NCBI GenBank assembly: GCA_003255025.1
Contig: QANY01009387.1
Coordinates: 2,170,001-2,234,000, forward strand
Direction: 5' to 3'
Origin: Datisca glomerata
Taxonomy: Eukaryota > Streptophyta > Magnoliopsida > Cucurbitales > Datiscaceae
Length of the DNA stretch: 64,000 nt
Each line of letters begins with the position of its first letter. Positions within the stretch are counted from its first letter, which is position 1. The position numbers were made by a program, and so were the translations under genes. The notes under the pieces are model-generated. The model made no database searches. It was not told the DNA's origin and saw only the letters and a program-made list of their open reading frames with translations. Shown here piece by piece: positions 35,384 to 47,300 of this stretch.

Positions 35384-36597
35384 ATGAATGGGAAGATTAA
35401 AGTAAGTATTTTTTTCGATCGTTAAACGTATCATTTTCGATCGTTAAACGTATCTTTTTCATTTTGTTTTTAGTAATCAACCGGGTTTTCATATCGCTAA
35501 CGATAGGAAGTAGCGGTAGAAGGTGAAATTGAAGAGTTACCATTAGTTTCCTCACCTGAATCACCAGTTCAAAATGGTAGACCAAGCAGCATGGTTGTAA
35601 AGGCAAGCTCTTTTTCTTCTTCTATTTTGGTTTCTAATTTATTTTCCTTTTATATCTCACTATGATCGGAAAAACTGTTGAAAAACAGAAGGCACACACT
35701 GTGATTCCAGCTCATTTGGTTGCTGAAGCAATATCAACCCTTCATGGCCTTGACTTAAGATGGTCAGGTCCAATTACACCTTCTGAAATGCAATATGTTG
35801 AGCAATATGTCTTCGCGAAGTACCCTCAATATTGCAACGGCCTTGTCGAAGTCTCACACAAAATAGATCTCGATTATCATCTTCCACCTATCTTATCAGA
35901 AACAAGTAGAGATTCATCTTCATCTTCTCCTTCCCATTCAATTAGTACCCATCATTCCGATCTTGATAATACCCAGTTAGCACAGTCGAGGCTTCTCGAC
36001 ATCATTTCGAAGAAATCTTCATCACAAGGGAATTTCATTTCGATCCCAGAAATACAAGGTAGGAATAGAGCATTGAAGCAATGTGGTCTAGCAGAGGAGG
36101 ACTATTTAGTCATTTTCTTGCCTAGTTACAAGGAGGCAACGAGTATGATAGGAGAGAGCTACCCTTTCTTTAAAGGAAACTATTTTATGACAATAATAAG
36201 CGAAGAGGTGGATTGCATAAGAGGATATGCAGCTAATAAAGAAGCAAAGGTAATTGGAGCGCCTGAGACATGGTTAGATTTGAGGATAAAAGGGTCACAA
36301 ATGAGTCAATATTTCAGGAGGAAGAGCAAACACAGCCCAAAGGGACTATTCGCGTACCCGGCAGTGGTGAATGGGATGAGGAGTTCAATGCATTGGATAT
36401 CGGAAGCACACCGGAATTCATGGCATGTTGTAATAGATGTAACAGGCTTGGTTTTTGGGGAGGAGAGGTTAGCCCTTGCTCTTCACCGCCCTGATTTTGT
36501 GTTGTGCAATCTTGATAATACACACGCTCATCCATCTGTTATCACTTGTCTCTTGGTTAGAAAGAAGTCATTTGAAACGATTCCACCTTCAGCCTAA
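35384..36597 (+). CDS. Molybdenum-cofactor-sulfurase-like (PLP-transferase fold) protein, short form
   Basis: Three coding exons (35384-35401, 35507-35602, 35689-36597) give 340 residues. Residues 39-90 carry AHLVAEAISTLHGLDLRWSG and TPSEMQYVEQYVFAKYPQY. A Ser/His-rich linker follows (about 105-125). The rest, from NRALKQCGL through EEDYLVIFLPSYKEA to the C-terminus, follows plant proteins annotated as molybdenum cofactor sulfurase-like or PLP-dependent transferase superfamily. HRNSWHVVIDVTGL corresponds to the strand with the cofactor Asp. After RPDFVLCNLDNTH, where active family members have a Lys that binds PLP (SFYK-type block), no Lys is present before the glycine-poor LLVRKK. Catalytic sulfurase activity is therefore doubtful. 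Relatives I know of are usually over 500 residues. The second intron appears to use a GC donor (AAG|GCAAGC); a GT donor nine bases upstream (ATG|GTTGTA) is the alternative. Confidence 0.8.
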
Positions 36598-36782
36598 TAA
36601 AAAATTCCCTTTTACTCCAATTCTGTGTACACCTATTTTTTATGGATATGTGAACTCTGTTGTTTGTACTTGCTTTTTTTTTTTTTCCTTGTAAGTTCTA
36701 AATGAAGCAGAGCTTGGACAATGGATTCTCTCTCTTTCTCACCTAAATTCTATTTTATATGGCAATAACCAAATAAGAGGTT

Positions 36783-37885
36783 GTAAATAGTGAGACATGT
36801 CGTCAAAAGTGACATGTCAAAAAGGACATGTGGCGTCTAAATGCAAAGCCACATGGCGCTTACGTGGCATAACGATCAATCGATATATGACGATAACAAA
36901 ACATATTTGTAAGAGACACCCCTAGACTTATAAATGTGGCAATCTCATTATATGAAATTATACGTTAAAGTGCCATATTTGGTGTTCAAATTTAATGACA
37001 AAAGTTCGAAGGTCTTTCCTTGTCTGGGAACAATCTTGGAAGTTGTGGTCTGGTAGGATTATGACAAGATTACGTTGTACCTCATTGAAAGGTACAACAT
37101 CCTTAGACACCTTGGATGTGCCCCCTTCTGATAAAGAAGGGTCCAAACGCGCAGTACGCTTTTGTCGGGGATCACCCTAGTCATGCTACCTTCGAGAAAT
37201 CCGAAGGTGAGGAAGGTGGTATACCCGCTGCCCGAGAAGCCAGGTGGCGAATGGATGGGTATCACATGACCTGCAACTGGGGAGGCCCGATGGTGGGACT
37301 ATAGGGGCACATAGCCCACCGTTGGAGAGGCCCGACGGCGGGTCTATAGGGGACATGGCCAACCGCCAGGAGGCTCGTCTGGGAGGCCCGATGGCGGGTG
37401 GTGTCTTTTGGGATCCCTTTGCGTGGTGTGAGTTTAACGTCTGTTTGGTCATCATCCGACTACTAGATGTCACAGAGGCACGACTAGTTGCGAGTATGAA
37501 AAAGTGATCACGTGTTGTGGATGCTATGTCTGTTTTAGGAGTGGTCACGTTTTAAGCATGATCACGTTTTAAGTGTGTGGTCACGTGATTTCCATGCCAT
37601 TGTAAAGGATGGGTATGCAGTCCCGCTGGACCCCGTCTATATATAATGGTCCTTGGAGCCATCATAGGGATCATCAATTCTCACGCTTCCAGAGATCCAA
37701 ACACCAGAGAATATTCCTTTTATTGAAGTTCTCACCTACCTTAAAGTAAATGCATTTGTCACCTTCCGACGGCTGCCTAAGGTTGCTTGTCCTTCACCCC
37801 TCCATCATACATCTTCTACATTCTCAAGCTTACTTGTCATAGACTAAGTTACTCAAATCACACGTCACCCAAAAATCACTAAACA
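36783..37885 (+). repeat. 5' LTR of the Gypsy element, left end lost
   Basis: From about 36785 it parallels the 3' LTR starting near 55945 (aaaggacatgtggcgtctaa against aaaggacacatggcgtctaa), up to a shared end actaaaca (37885 and 57235). The first 170 or so bases of the 3' LTR have no counterpart here. A GC-rich part with units such as gaggcccgatggcgggt (37270-37410) is shorter than in the 3' LTR. A block of about 200 bases (37590-37770) is absent from the 3' LTR. Confidence 0.8.
37636..37648 (+). promoter_or_regulatory. LTR TATA box
   Basis: gtctatatataat, a strong TATA sequence in the 5' LTR, lies in the block deleted from the 3' LTR. Transcription would start about 30 bases on, near the ggatcatcaattctcacg stretch. 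Confidence 0.5.
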
Positions 37886-37906
37886 TTTTGGCGACTCCAC
37901 TAGGGA
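37886..37906 (+). other. Primer-binding site of the Gypsy element
   Basis: ttttggcgactccactagg lies immediately after the LTR end. TGGCGACTC followed by CACTGGGG-type sequence is the primer site seen in Tat/Ogre-like plant elements. Confidence 0.6.
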
Positions 37907-37931
37907 GTTACTTGTCTACTTTTCTTTGAGT

Positions 37932-38452
37932 ATGGTTGGACGTGGTAGAATCACCAGAGCTTCTTCCCATCTGGAAGGAGACAATTTCAATCCGTCGATA
38001 GAAAACCATGACTTGGAAGAGACAACTTCCAAGGAGGTGCCTAACCTTGCCGTTTTCGCCACTACCACCATGACGGCGGCAGAACAGACCAATGCTATTA
38101 GGGATCTGTAGGCTTCTAACACCAAGATCCGTAACCTTTTGGATACGTTGGCCGCTCTCCCCGCGGCTGCTTTGTTCATGTTATACTGCCCAACACGACA
38201 AAACTGGCAGACACTGGCAGGCCTATCCCACTTACGCATCATGGGGGTTCGTTTGGTTCCAGGATGGCAAATAGTGACCAGAATGTGGGTCACTCAAGAA
38301 ACCTCACAAATTTCATCATCCCACCAGTGGCCTTCCCACCAGCCTTCACACGTACTACGTCGATGCACAAGCACTCGGTCGATGGCTTTGACCCAGGCCT
38401 TTTTGTCACAAATGAGGCTTTGTAAAAAATGTGGAGATGGATAGGCTCAAGG
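37932..38452 (+). pseudogene. Gypsy gag N-terminal fragment
   Basis: An open frame begins MVGRGRITRASSHLEGDNFN soon after the primer site. It continues to EVPNLAVFATTTMTAAEQTN and meets a stop after IRDL; further coding-like sequence follows in other frames to about 38450. It is placed as gag by position only, since gag of these elements is poorly conserved. It is cut by the 38454-39507 insertion. Confidence 0.5.
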
Positions 38453-38453
38453 C

Positions 38454-39507
38454 TAGGGGTGTAAGCGGTTCAGTTCGGCTCGGTTTAAGGGTTTTTACCG
38501 AGCCAAACCGAACATACCAGTTTACACAATTAGCAACCGAACCGCTCAATGTTCAAAAATTGAACCATTCATAAACAATAAAAACCGAACCGAACCGTAA
38601 GATGAAAAGAAAAGTAGAAAAATTCATCAAATCTCAACCTAATTTCTAACTAATCTCAACCAAATCGACAACAGATACAAAACCAACATCAATCTCAACT
38701 AAGTCTTTGACAAATTTGCATTTCAACTGAGAATACAAAACATTTACAGAAATAACAGAGAATACATAAAAAAGTTACAATTTAGGTCCTAGAAACACAC
38801 TGAGATAGACAAAGAAAGTGAGAGACATTGGGAGAAAGAAACAGAGATAAAGAGAGTGACGAGGCTAATTGATAAAAATTAAACCTTAGAAAAGCTAAGA
38901 CTTAAGATCTGGAAAAATGATGAACTGAGATCTAGAAAGTTGGAGGTTCTTCACTGGCTTTGCGATGACGGTAAATGGGTGGAAAAAATATGGCTCTGCG
39001 AAGATGGAGTTCTGATGAGAGGTTGTTCAGTGGCCAGCGAGGCAGAGGAGGACCTAATCGTGACGGTTGTAGCGACGACAACGATGGTAGCTGTCATGCT
39101 GGGTCTGTGATGAAGCAGCTCGACAACTATGAAATGTTTTGTTCGAGAGAGAGGGGGAGAGAGGGAGGGAGGGAGGGAACCTCTAGGCCTATTGTCTCCG
39201 TGATTTTATGATGATGGTAGATCCGTGTCTCCGTGATTTTGCGATGAGGGAGGAATGGATGGAGGCTGAGGGTGAGGCTACGTGAAGTAAAGGGGGGAAT
39301 TAGGGCAAATGGGCTATATATAGAAGTGCAGTTTCGGTTCGGTTTGGTGCAGTTTTTTCACAAAAAGCGAACACCAAACTGAACCATCCTATTTTTCTAC
39401 TTCTGAAACCGAACCGAACCATCAGAAGTGACAAAACCTCCCGAACCGATGTTGTTCAGTTTAGTTTGGTCAGTTTTTATGGTTTGGTCAGTTTTCCTTA
39501 CACCCCA
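38454..39507. mobile_element. Non-autonomous inverted-end element (hAT-like?)
   Basis: Left end aggggtgtaagcggttcagt; right end on the minus strand ggggtgtaaggaaaactgac. Inside each end are clusters of cggttcggtt/accgaaccga words. The middle has purine-rich low-complexity sequence (gagagagagggggagagagg at 39148-39175). No transposase. The TAGGGGTGT end resembles hAT MITEs, but I see no clear 8-bp duplication. Confidence 0.55.
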
Positions 39508-39509
39508 AG

Positions 39510-41112
39510 TGGATATGACACAACCCTAGGGACAGGGTGCTAAACGAAGCAGAAGTGAAAGGGATGTTCCACTACCTTTCCCCTACCTCGTGGATAAAGT
39601 ATAGGCATTTTTGGATGCCTGGGCAAAATATAAGGTCGTACGGAGACCTTGGGTGGACATGTTGCCCACTAAGAGGAAAGAGAGTATGCCCGATCTCGCT
39701 CAGTATAGACACGAAGTCTAAAGGATGACTAGCACATTCGAGAATTTAGTCTTTGAACACACGTCCATGTCCCAAAACTAACATGCAGACGCCCTAGCCA
39801 CGCTCGCCTCCAAGCTCCCAGTCTCTGATCCTATCCCTATCATCAAAGTGTTTGTCTAGACTAGCCCTACTATTTTTGAGAACCTTGAAGAGACGACGCA
39901 TCAAGACGAGAAAGACAATGTCCGAAGTCAACTCAGTGAAGGGGAACATAATGGCGGACCGAGACTTAAAAAAATTTTGTCCAGTTGAAGGGAGTATTAT
40001 TCTACCAGGGACTGATGGGGTTCTCACAAGTTGCATAACTGTCGATGAAGGTCGGGGGTGGCTTTAGCGCCTTCACGAGGACATTTGCTCCATGGACGGG
40101 CCACTGTTACATGGACGTTTACAAAGGATGGGGTACTATTGGCCGAACTTTAATGAAGAAGCCCTCGCACTCTAAAAGGCTTGTCCAAAGTGCCAACTCC
40201 TACCAGACCCGAAAGAGGTGAATGTCATAATAGTTTCCATTGATTGGAGACAACCCTACATCACCTACCTAGCAGGATGGAGTTTTACCCACGGACGCCA
40301 TCAATATAAAAAGTAAAAGCTCATACTTCTTTCTTTTGAGGGGGGAATTATTATGAAGAATGATAGTTGATCGCCCACACAAGTGCCTTGGACTCAAGGA
40401 ACAACGTGCAATCATGGAAGAGGTTCATGGAGGTGGCTGCAAAGAGGACCAAGGTGGGAGGCGTTTGTACGAGGACAAGGTATTACTGGCTGATCATGGA
40501 GGCAGATTCAATGGAGTTCACAAGAAAGTGTTATGCGTGCCAAATGCTAGGGAACATATTACACATGCCCTAAGTGCCCTCGCACTCGGTGGAGGTCCCA
40601 TGGTCGTTTCATACGTGGGACATGGATCTCATAGTCCCAATCTCACATGCTTCTAAGGGGGACATATGGATATTGGGCACCTCAGATTGTTTCACCAAGT
40701 GAGTGGAGGCGGTTGTATTGAAAAATGGGACAGGGGAATAAGTCTACAACTTCATCAAGGAAAACATAATTTGTAGATTTGGACTGCCTAGGAGGCTGAT
40801 ATCAGATACTGGCATTGCGTTTACAAGGAAGGTAGCATTTCAGTTGTTTGAGAACTACAACATCTACCACGATAGATCCTCGCCTTACTACCCCAGGGAA
40901 ATAGGCAAGCGGAGGTGACCAACAAAACATTGCTAAGGATCCAGAGTAGGATGGTTCACGATGCCCAAGAAAATTGGCACGAGCTCCTACCCTTAGCAAT
41001 TTGGTCATACAGAACGTCAAAACAAACACACACTAAAGCAACGCCTTTCTCATTGGTATACGAAAGTGAAGCTATCGTACCTGCAGAAGTAATGATATCT
41101 TCTGCCAAGCTC
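39510..41112 (+). pseudogene. Gypsy RNase H end and integrase, degraded
   Basis: After the inserted element come the end of an RNase H-like domain (HADALATLASKLPVSDPIP, near 39785-39850), a spacer, and integrase. The zinc-binding part appears twice in broken form (LHGRLQRMGYYWPNFNEE with KACPKCQLLPD near 40110-40210, and TRYYWLIMEAD with CYACQM near 40480-40545). The catalytic core follows in pieces: DLIVPISHASKGD, NIICRFGLPRRLISDTGIAF, and NRQAEVTNKTLLRIQSRM with AIWSYRTSKQTHTKATPFSL. The frame shifts several times. It ends near 41112, where Copia gag sequence takes over. Confidence 0.8.
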
Positions 41113-41980
41113 TTGTTATCCCAGTTCGTGCTCACCACCCTTGTCCCCTTGAGCCTACTGCTGAATTGACTCAAGAGGAAAATGATGATTATGCTTCTTG
41201 GCTACGTTCTTATGAGATTGCTAGGCGTTACATCTTGGCATCTGTTAGCGATGTGTTGCTACAACAACAACATCAAAACATAGAAACCACCACTGATATG
41301 ATGTTGAACATCACTCAAATGTTCGGGGATTAGAGTCATCAAGCTAAATAGGTTGCTGTGTAAAACTTCATGAACTGCCAGATGAAACCTCGAACTCGTG
41401 TCAGAGAACACATGATATTGATCATAAGTTATCTGAATGAGATGGAGAGAAATATTGCTAAGGTAGATGGTGAGACTCAAGTTGATATGATCCTTAAGAT
41501 CCTGCTAGAGACTTTTGAGAACTTCAAACTTAATTATTTAATGAATAAGTTGAGGTACTTTCTTTCGGAGCTTATGAGGAGTTGCAAGCTGCTGAGACCT
41601 TGTTTCTGAAGGGCAAAAAGAAGAATGAAGAGCCAAACTTTACTGAAAGTAAGTCTTCCATCTCTGGCGTAAAAAAGAAACACAAGAGAAGTCTGAAGAA
41701 AGCTAAGAAATAGAACTTGAAAGCAGAATGCTTAATGAGGGTGAGTTCATATTCTATTGAGGGAATGGAGCACTAGTATCGGCTGTATCAGTTGGAACTA
41801 TTAAGTCACCATTTTATAACAGTTTTTTGGTTTTACGAGAAGTTTATTATATCCTGGTTTTTAGAAAAAACCTTATTTCAGTAGCTAGTTTAATTGAGCA
41901 AGGATTCACTACAATTGTTTTTGTCAAAGGTAAATATATCAACAATAACCAAAAGATTACACTTATGCAAGATGCATACC
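41113..41980 (+). pseudogene. Copia gag and protease-region fragment (second Copia family)
   Basis: Begins within gag with FVLTTPCPLEPTAELTQ-like wording (frame-shifted) and continues ENDDYASWLRSYEIARRYIL, SDVLLQQQHQNIETTTDMML and RVREHMILIISYLNEMER, as in UBN2 gag proteins. After a lysine-rich stretch there is a piece of the protease/pre-integrase region: VLREVYYILVFRKNLISVAS. It differs from the gag of the 17-26 kb element. No 5' LTR or gag start exists; the join to Gypsy integrase is direct. It probably belongs with the LTR at 48906-50723. Confidence 0.75.
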
Positions 41981-41984
41981 TCAG

Positions 41985-43010
41985 GTATATAACATGCACT
42001 ATAGTGCTAAGGCTCAAAGTTAGATTGACAATATAAGCACACTATACTGCAAAACTAGGAGCAACTCAAATCAAGATACATCACAAGACAGATACAACAC
42101 AAAAATCACAAACATAATTAAATCAGGAGAAAATAACCCTAGCAACAAACCAACACAACAATCAACCAATGAACCAATACAACCCAATTCCTAGCTTAAC
42201 ACCTCAAACAGTCACCAAGATAAGATAGACTAAACTCACAGGACAGACTAATCTACACATCGAAATGGTGCAAACAAAGAAATGAAAATCGAAAAGAGAT
42301 TAATATCACTAAATAAAACTAATTGGGTGACCACATCAGGACCCTTCAAACGGCTAGATGCTACCACAGTTGGCAGTATTCAAGACATTGATACAAATCC
42401 AACCTCAAATATAAAAGACCAAATCGGAAAGCATACACAAAGGAATGGATTCCGGACCTTAAGCACCTTCGAAGATCAAAATATAGGCATTAACTGCATA
42501 GGCACACTACAAGAATTAAGTGCTTTAATTGCACTCAAGACCGGCATACCAAAATGCAATGGGAGTACATATTTTTACGTGAGGGCAAAAGGGCCGCGGG
42601 AACAAAAATCTCAAACCTAATACATTGAACAAAAAATCACTCTCTCACAGCACCTCTCTCTCCAACCCCCGCTCTCCCCGCACGAAACTCACAGAGAGCT
42701 CTCTCAGCGACGAAGCTCACAAAGCTTTCTCTTCGTAAGGCAAAGATTTCTCTAAGCTCTTTCATCCTTGCATGCATCTCTTGCAACTCTCTCTTTCAAC
42801 TCTTTATCACAGATTCTCTCTCGCAGCTATTTCTCTACGCTCTCTCTCGTAGCTACCTCTCTCAGCTCTGTATGGTACATCATCTCTCTTTGTTTCTCTC
42901 TGCTATCTCTATATCATCTGTTTCTCTTAGGTCACTCTTTCACACACTCTCTCTCTCTACAGGCGACTCGGGCACGTGTGAGCCAGCCCTAAGATTGTCG
43001 TTCTTGGTCA
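41985..43010. repeat. Unclassified dispersed repeat, copy 2
   Basis: Left end tgcactatagtgctaaggct, similar to 25822 on, with parallel A/C-rich sequence for about 250 bases. The remainder (42600-42980) is a ctctct-rich pyrimidine tract on the plus strand, like a GA-rich leader on the minus strand. ORFs at 42282-42992 match no family that I know. The first bases CACTATAG could be a transposon end. Confidence 0.5.
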
Positions 43011-44039
43011 TGAGGTGAACCATTTTCAATCAGAGCTCTCCCAGTCGTCTGTCAAACCTAGGGCTAGAGGGTATTTCACGATGAGATCATTTTTTCTTAT
43101 TCATCATTCCAATCTTTTCTTGTTTATAAAGATTAAAAATGTTGTTGAAAATGTATGCAGATATGATTTATGGTAATATCCCAACCATAACATTATGAAT
43201 AAATTAGTTTAGATCTTAATGATTCTCTGGAGATTGATCAGAATTAGTAATTCAATGCAATCTACCTTTTCCTCTACTCTAAGTTCTACTTCTTTGCTAA
43301 ACTTGAAATCACGAAGCTTGTCTCTGGGCTACTTTACTTTGGATATATGATTATTGCTTCATATGCATTCTTTATGCTGACTGGAACAATTGGAATTTAT
43401 GTATGCTTTTGGTTCACGAGGCTCATATACTCGTTCGTGAAGATTGATTAGCAACTTTACTTTTACCATTTTTGGAAATGCAAAAGATTGTATCAATGTA
43501 AGATTTTGGACATTGTAAGTACTGTTATATGCCTTCAGACGTAGCCTGTTGTGTACTCAAATTGAACAATGTCAATGTCGTGATTCAGTTATAGACTTCT
43601 AATAACAGAATATGTAAAACCGTTGAATAGGTTCTAGTTTTACATTGTGACTTACCAAGACTCTAGTTTATTAGACATATAACCTTAGAGAATCATGTTA
43701 AAAATAAACTAATTAATGGTCTATATTTTCCTAACAAAAAAAGGTTGTGTGGATCGTTTATAAATTTTTGTAGAATATATGTGGATCGTAGAAAGTAAAT
43801 TCAATTGTCTAGTTTATACAAACATGACATCTTCATGTTGCAGGAATCCAAATCCCCATATTTTTTAAATCTTTCTTTTTCAATGAATTTTGTGCTTTAC
43901 ATACATTGCGGAAGAAACAAAATAGTGCTCCTTTATCCCATCAACAGTCAATACTAGTTTTGTAAACACATACCACATTAGTTAGATATAATGGTGAACC
44001 GTCTTGTGTATGTAATTTAGTTGATGGATTTTATTGCAG
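43011..44039. other. Intron-like DNA before the beta-glucosidase fragment
   Basis: No coding similarity was found. It ends in a good acceptor (ttttattgcag) at 44039, so it may be a captured intron. Confidence 0.4.
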
Positions 44040-44306
44040 GAAGATGTGCAACTGATGGTTGATATAGGCCTTGATGCTTATATATTTTCCATCTCTTGGT
44101 CAAGATTCATCCCGAGTTTAATCTTCAAACATTTAAACGGATAACATTCTTTTTTACATAAAAGAAGTTATGTTTTTCCCTCTTTCTTTTCTCGGATTAG
44201 AAACTTTTGTCAAATTGTGTCCTGTTTTTTGTCAGATGGAAGGGACCTGTTAATCCAAAGGGTTTACAATATTACGACAATCTCTTCAACCAACTTATCA
44301 GCCACG
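44040..44306 (+). pseudogene. Beta-glucosidase (GH1) exon fragments, captured
   Basis: Two exon-like blocks of a plant family 1 beta-glucosidase, an enzyme that hydrolyses beta-D-glucosides. Block 1 (44040-44115) reads [20 protein letters not shown] then SRFIP. Block 2 (44236-44306) reads WKGPVNPKGLQYYDNLFNQL then ISH. Both are bounded by plausible splice sites (ttattgcag|, cc ga|gttta, ttttgtcag|, cacg|gtatt). Relative to the family, block 2 is one base out of phase with block 1, so the join is frameshifted. No other GH1 exon (TFNEP or ENG catalytic parts) was found around it. It sits inside the DNA that splits the Gypsy integrase, so it is best read as a captured gene fragment. Confidence 0.8.
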
Positions 44307-47300
44307 GTATTGAATGTTTCATAATACATGCGTTCATTTGAAGAAATCAAACTATTTTTCACTTATTGATGTACTAAACAAGAATGTAACCACACATTTC
44401 TTTAGTCTCTGGCTCAGATGAACAAGAAAGATTCATGGTTGTTCTGGTAGACCTTGTACCTTACGGTAATCAACTATTATAAGATTATAGCTTGTTCGAG
44501 CTCATAGAATATTGTAGCACTATAGAGAAGTCCATCTGGACTAAAAGTAATAAACTTAAGTAATCTCTTAATCATATTGGTTGCGGCATCTATGGCATTT
44601 TGAAGGTGAAGAGTACACTAAAAAAGGTGAAGAGTACAATATTAAGCTTGGGTTCTGGCGTACTGGTACTTCAATTACCAGCCTGGTTCGAGTTGTATTG
44701 TGTTGATTACTGATAAAAAAAAGTTGTGTTGTGTTGATTCAATTTCATTAGGGTTTTGGATTCATACCTTAATTTATGATGCTAAAGGACTACTGTATGT
44801 GGTTATTCTATTTGTGCGCTAAATTATGTTTTTTCCTTTCGGTTATATTAATTTCTCTAGGATAAATCTACAACCGGTAAGTAGGGATTAGGCATTAAGA
44901 GCTTGGTCTGTTCGGGGATACACACCTACTTCTTTTCTTTAGATGTTGATGTTTTATACAATATATTCATACATTTCTAGTTTTTTAGTTCATATGAGGG
45001 GTTCCTTTTTTTTCATTTTGCAGCTTCTTGCAGTACTAAACAAACCAACTTCATGTTCTATTTGTATTTGTAGCTGCTTCTGCTTCTTTTTTCTTGTTTG
45101 GTTCCCTTTTTTGTGTTGTTGTTAGGTTAGTTTATGCTAGGGAATAGATTGTTTTTATTTGAGATTAGTTTATTATTTTGTTTATCAAAGATGAATTTCT
45201 TCGTTTTCATTGTTATGTTAAGGATTAAGTTGTTTTTAGCAAGAGAAAAGTAATCCTGGGTTTCTTTTTGCTGAGTTAATTAGAGCTTATCTGTAAATTT
45301 AGTTTCTTATGCCAAAAAAGATGGAAACAATTCTGATATGGCTGAGAGTTTTTGTTTATTGAAGTGTTGAACATGTCTAGGATTATTTACCTTTTCTGCT
45401 ACTATTTTTAGATGTTTAAACATTGGAATTTGTTAATATCTTATCCTTGTAACAGTCCCAGCTGCAAAACATGTTTTCTAGCAGGTAACTTTGGGCATGT
45501 CCTTGAACATAGTAGCTGGGACTGCTATAATGTTTGCTCTCCTCTATCCACCCCCTCCCCCCATTATTTAAGTTGAAATAATTCTCCTTAATGTTTCCAT
45601 GTCATATTAGAGTCTTTTAATCATAGAATTGAGAGAAAGTTCTGTTTAATTGTTTCCTAATATATGATGCAAAGTATTGCGTAACATTTCTCCTCAAGTT
45701 GGTGCCTCATGAATAGGTTTGGGGGGATAAGGGACTTGAGGAGATTATTGAAGATAATTTGATAATCGATGTTGTTGTTGTCTTGTCCAGACAAGCTCAG
45801 GTATCTTCTTTAACTAATGTTCTTTGGTTCTGTCTTATTTGGTTCTTACAATTTCAAAATTTTCCTTTCTTTTTATACATTGCATTGTCGATTTTATGTT
45901 GGAATTTTTTTTTCTAATAGTCAAAATAAAATAAGATACTATTTTGGAATTCAGAGTATTACCTTGTACTGTGTTTTCTTTTTATCATCCATTTTATATA
46001 TGTCTCTTCGGATTTTGTCAAGTTCATATTTTCTTTGACGTGTGGAATTGAAGATGTATGAATATTAGTTTTATTCCCAACATATATCCACATTTATTTT
46101 TCAACTTCCAAAGCGTAGTTGATTATTGGTGACTGTAAACTATCATCTTGTTCAAGAAATACTGGATATAGGAAATAATATGCATATTTTGGTTAAGAAA
46201 ATGAAGGAAATCTATAAATTCTCACATTTCCAATCTTCTTGTCATTTTTTTGGATTTTCCTTGTTATTAGTGTTTTATATGTAATTCTTCATTGAAGTGG
46301 AGCTCCGAAATTTGAATGTCATGAAGCCATAACCATGAAATGATCATGTGCAATTGTATCCATTCGTTTTCTTATTTTATCTAGCTTTTCTGTTAGTAAT
46401 ACATTTTCCTTCTCTTATTTATAATTGGAGGCATGGGTAAGGGAGACGAAATAGAACATGTTCAGGCCTCAGTATATCTCTTGAATCTCTATGCAACGAT
46501 TCCAATAGGTGTCAACTTCTTTCTTTCGCTATATGCATTCTCCCTTTTGACTCAATTTACATTTGAAAGTTCCACTATTAATGTTCTTTTCAGGCGTTCT
46601 TTATGTTCTTTATTTTTCTAATCCCCAAAGGATTTCACAGGTTAAGGCCAGTTCTTCAACAAGGGCACATCAAGCTATACACTTTAAGGTAATCTTATTG
46701 ATGCGCATATTATCTCAACCATGTTAGTCTAATAGAGAGAAATTAGTGTTATTGTTTTACACGATTGAGATTGTTACATATATGGTACAACTTCACATCT
46801 TCATGATTCCATCTTGTGGACAAGTACCTTATAACTACTATAAACTTTTAATTGTATCTTTGTTATGACTGATACTTACCTTTGTTAAGACTAAATTTTT
46901 CGAGCAGGTAACTTTGGGCAAGACTTAGACACCAAGTACTTCTAGCTTTGCTGATGCCATCAATCGGCAAAACATGTTACTATATCATAGTTTTGGTTAG
47001 TTGTTCTCATCTTTGTAATATGCTAATCTGTAAAACATGTAAGATAATTTGCTAAACCAGTTTAACTTACAATTCTGTAGGTACATGGTGTACTAGATTT
47101 TTTTAATTTTTGAAATGCCAATTGGTTGTCTTTCCCCTTCTCCCTAAAGGTGGTATTCCTCTCAACCTCTACCTTTTTTGCAACTTCATGTCCAAACTTT
47201 TTTCTATTCTCTGGCACCATATGAGAACATTCCTTGAATTCTTTATTTGTTTTTCATTTTTTGTTCTATTTTAAAAAATCCATTAGTTTTGTTGTTTACT

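Noticed and set aside
37059..37548. Proline/serine-rich ORFs in the LTR
   Set aside because: Translations of the GC-rich LTR array, with no conserved domain and a matching set in the other LTR.
38454..39507. Assignment of the inverted-end element to hAT as certain
   Set aside because: The TAGGGGTGT end is suggestive, but no 8-bp target duplication could be matched at the two flanks.
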